From: an uncultured Actinomyces sp.
GTDB lineage: Bacteria > Actinomycetota > Actinomycetes > Actinomycetales > Actinomycetaceae
Direction of reading: 5' to 3'
Length of the DNA: 13,949 nucleotides
Assembly (NCBI GenBank): GCA_938040725.1
Contig: CALHZX010000128.1
Coordinates: 1-13,949, forward strand
Part shown: in pieces, positions 13,784-13,949 of the stretch
How the letters are laid out: each line of letters starts with the position of its first letter
How positions within the stretch are numbered: the stretch's first letter is position 1
Made by a program: the position numbers and the translations under genes
Notes under the pieces: generated by a model
Database searches by the model: none
Told to the model about the DNA's origin: nothing
Seen by the model: only the letters and a program-made list of their open reading frames with translations

Positions 13784-13892
13784 GTTTGTTTGTTTTTTTA
13801 TGCCTGTTTTTTGTTTTTGAGTGTTTTTGGTTGGGATTGCTGGCTGGGCTTTGTGTTTGGTTGGTTTTTCTGGGCTTTAACGTTTTTGTTTT

Positions 13893-13949
13893 TGTTCGGA
13901 GAGTTTGATCCTGGCTCAGGACGAACGCTGGCGGCGTGCTTAACACATG
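13893..13949 (+). rRNA. rrs: 16S ribosomal RNA, 5' end
   Basis: The first ~57 nt of 16S rRNA are present and run off the window. AGAGTTTGATCCTGGCTCAG begins at 13900, which corresponds to E. coli position 8 and puts the mature 5' end near 13893. The following GACGAACGCTGGCGGCGTGC and CTTAACACATG are universal helix 1-6 sequences in the form usual for Actinobacteria. The exact processed end may differ by a few bases. Confidence 0.97.

Larger units (their letters stand above)
13583..13892 (+). other. rRNA operon upstream region and leader, C- and A-poor
   Basis: This 310-nt stretch has no credible protein gene. It holds the rRNA promoter (13636-13664), a leader of about 220 nt and a boxA-like motif. 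The plus strand is dominated by G and T: by hand count 155 of 180 bases from 13681 to 13860. Long T runs occur near 13790-13830. Open frames crossing it are low-complexity artefacts of this composition. Confidence 0.8.

Noticed and set aside
13636..13946. Open frames on both strands across the rRNA leader (for example 13636-13908 plus and 13710-13946 minus)
   Set aside because: They come from the C- and A-poor composition, run into 16S rRNA, and are low complexity (Phe/Val/Leu/Trp or Lys/Thr/Gln). The plus frame begins inside the promoter.

Overview
The window is about 14 kb of high-GC, densely coded bacterial chromosome. It most likely comes from an actinomycete, probably a host-associated Actinomycetaceae member such as Schaalia or Actinomyces. 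The reasons are strong GC-rich codon bias, a polyphosphate glucokinase of the actinobacterial type, the actinobacterial form of the RNase P RNA and of the 16S 5' end, a G/T-rich rRNA leader carrying an actinobacterial boxA-like motif, and a pheST-argRGH-tyrS order that is a reduced form of the pheST-argCJBDFRGH-tyrS order of Mycobacterium and Corynebacterium. The species is an inference; only the phylum is well supported.

Region 1 (1-3000): the 3' half of rnpB on the plus strand meets three minus-strand genes at a strong hairpin. These are ppgK (polyphosphate glucokinase), map (methionine aminopeptidase) and panB (ketopantoate hydroxymethyltransferase). panB and map are 28 nt apart and probably cotranscribed. 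A hairpin separates map from ppgK, which has its own putative promoter and a stem-loop at the start of its mRNA.

Region 2 (3000-6900): pheS and pheT, the two phenylalanyl-tRNA synthetase subunits, lie 1 nt apart and end at a long imperfect hairpin.

Region 3 (6900-12200): a flavodoxin-domain gene, then argR, argG, an O-antigen ligase/polymerase-like membrane protein gene, and argH. ArgG and ArgH convert citrulline plus aspartate to arginine. The genes for making citrulline (argCJBDF) are missing from the place where relatives carry them. The flavodoxin gene and argR both look leaderless. The argR -10 box sits inside a perfect 10-10-10 inverted repeat, a strong candidate for an ArgR autoregulatory operator. 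The membrane protein gene interrupts argG-argH behind a terminator-like hairpin.

Region 4 (12200-13949): tyrS with its own promoter and a clear intrinsic terminator, then a ribosomal RNA operon with a consensus-like promoter, a C- and A-poor leader with a boxA-like motif, and the first ~57 nt of 16S rRNA.

I found no CRISPR array, transposon, tRNA, toxin-antitoxin pair or defence system. Most of the window is housekeeping. The points worth a second look are the reduced arginine locus, the gene inserted in it, and the regulatory sequences around the flavodoxin gene and argR.
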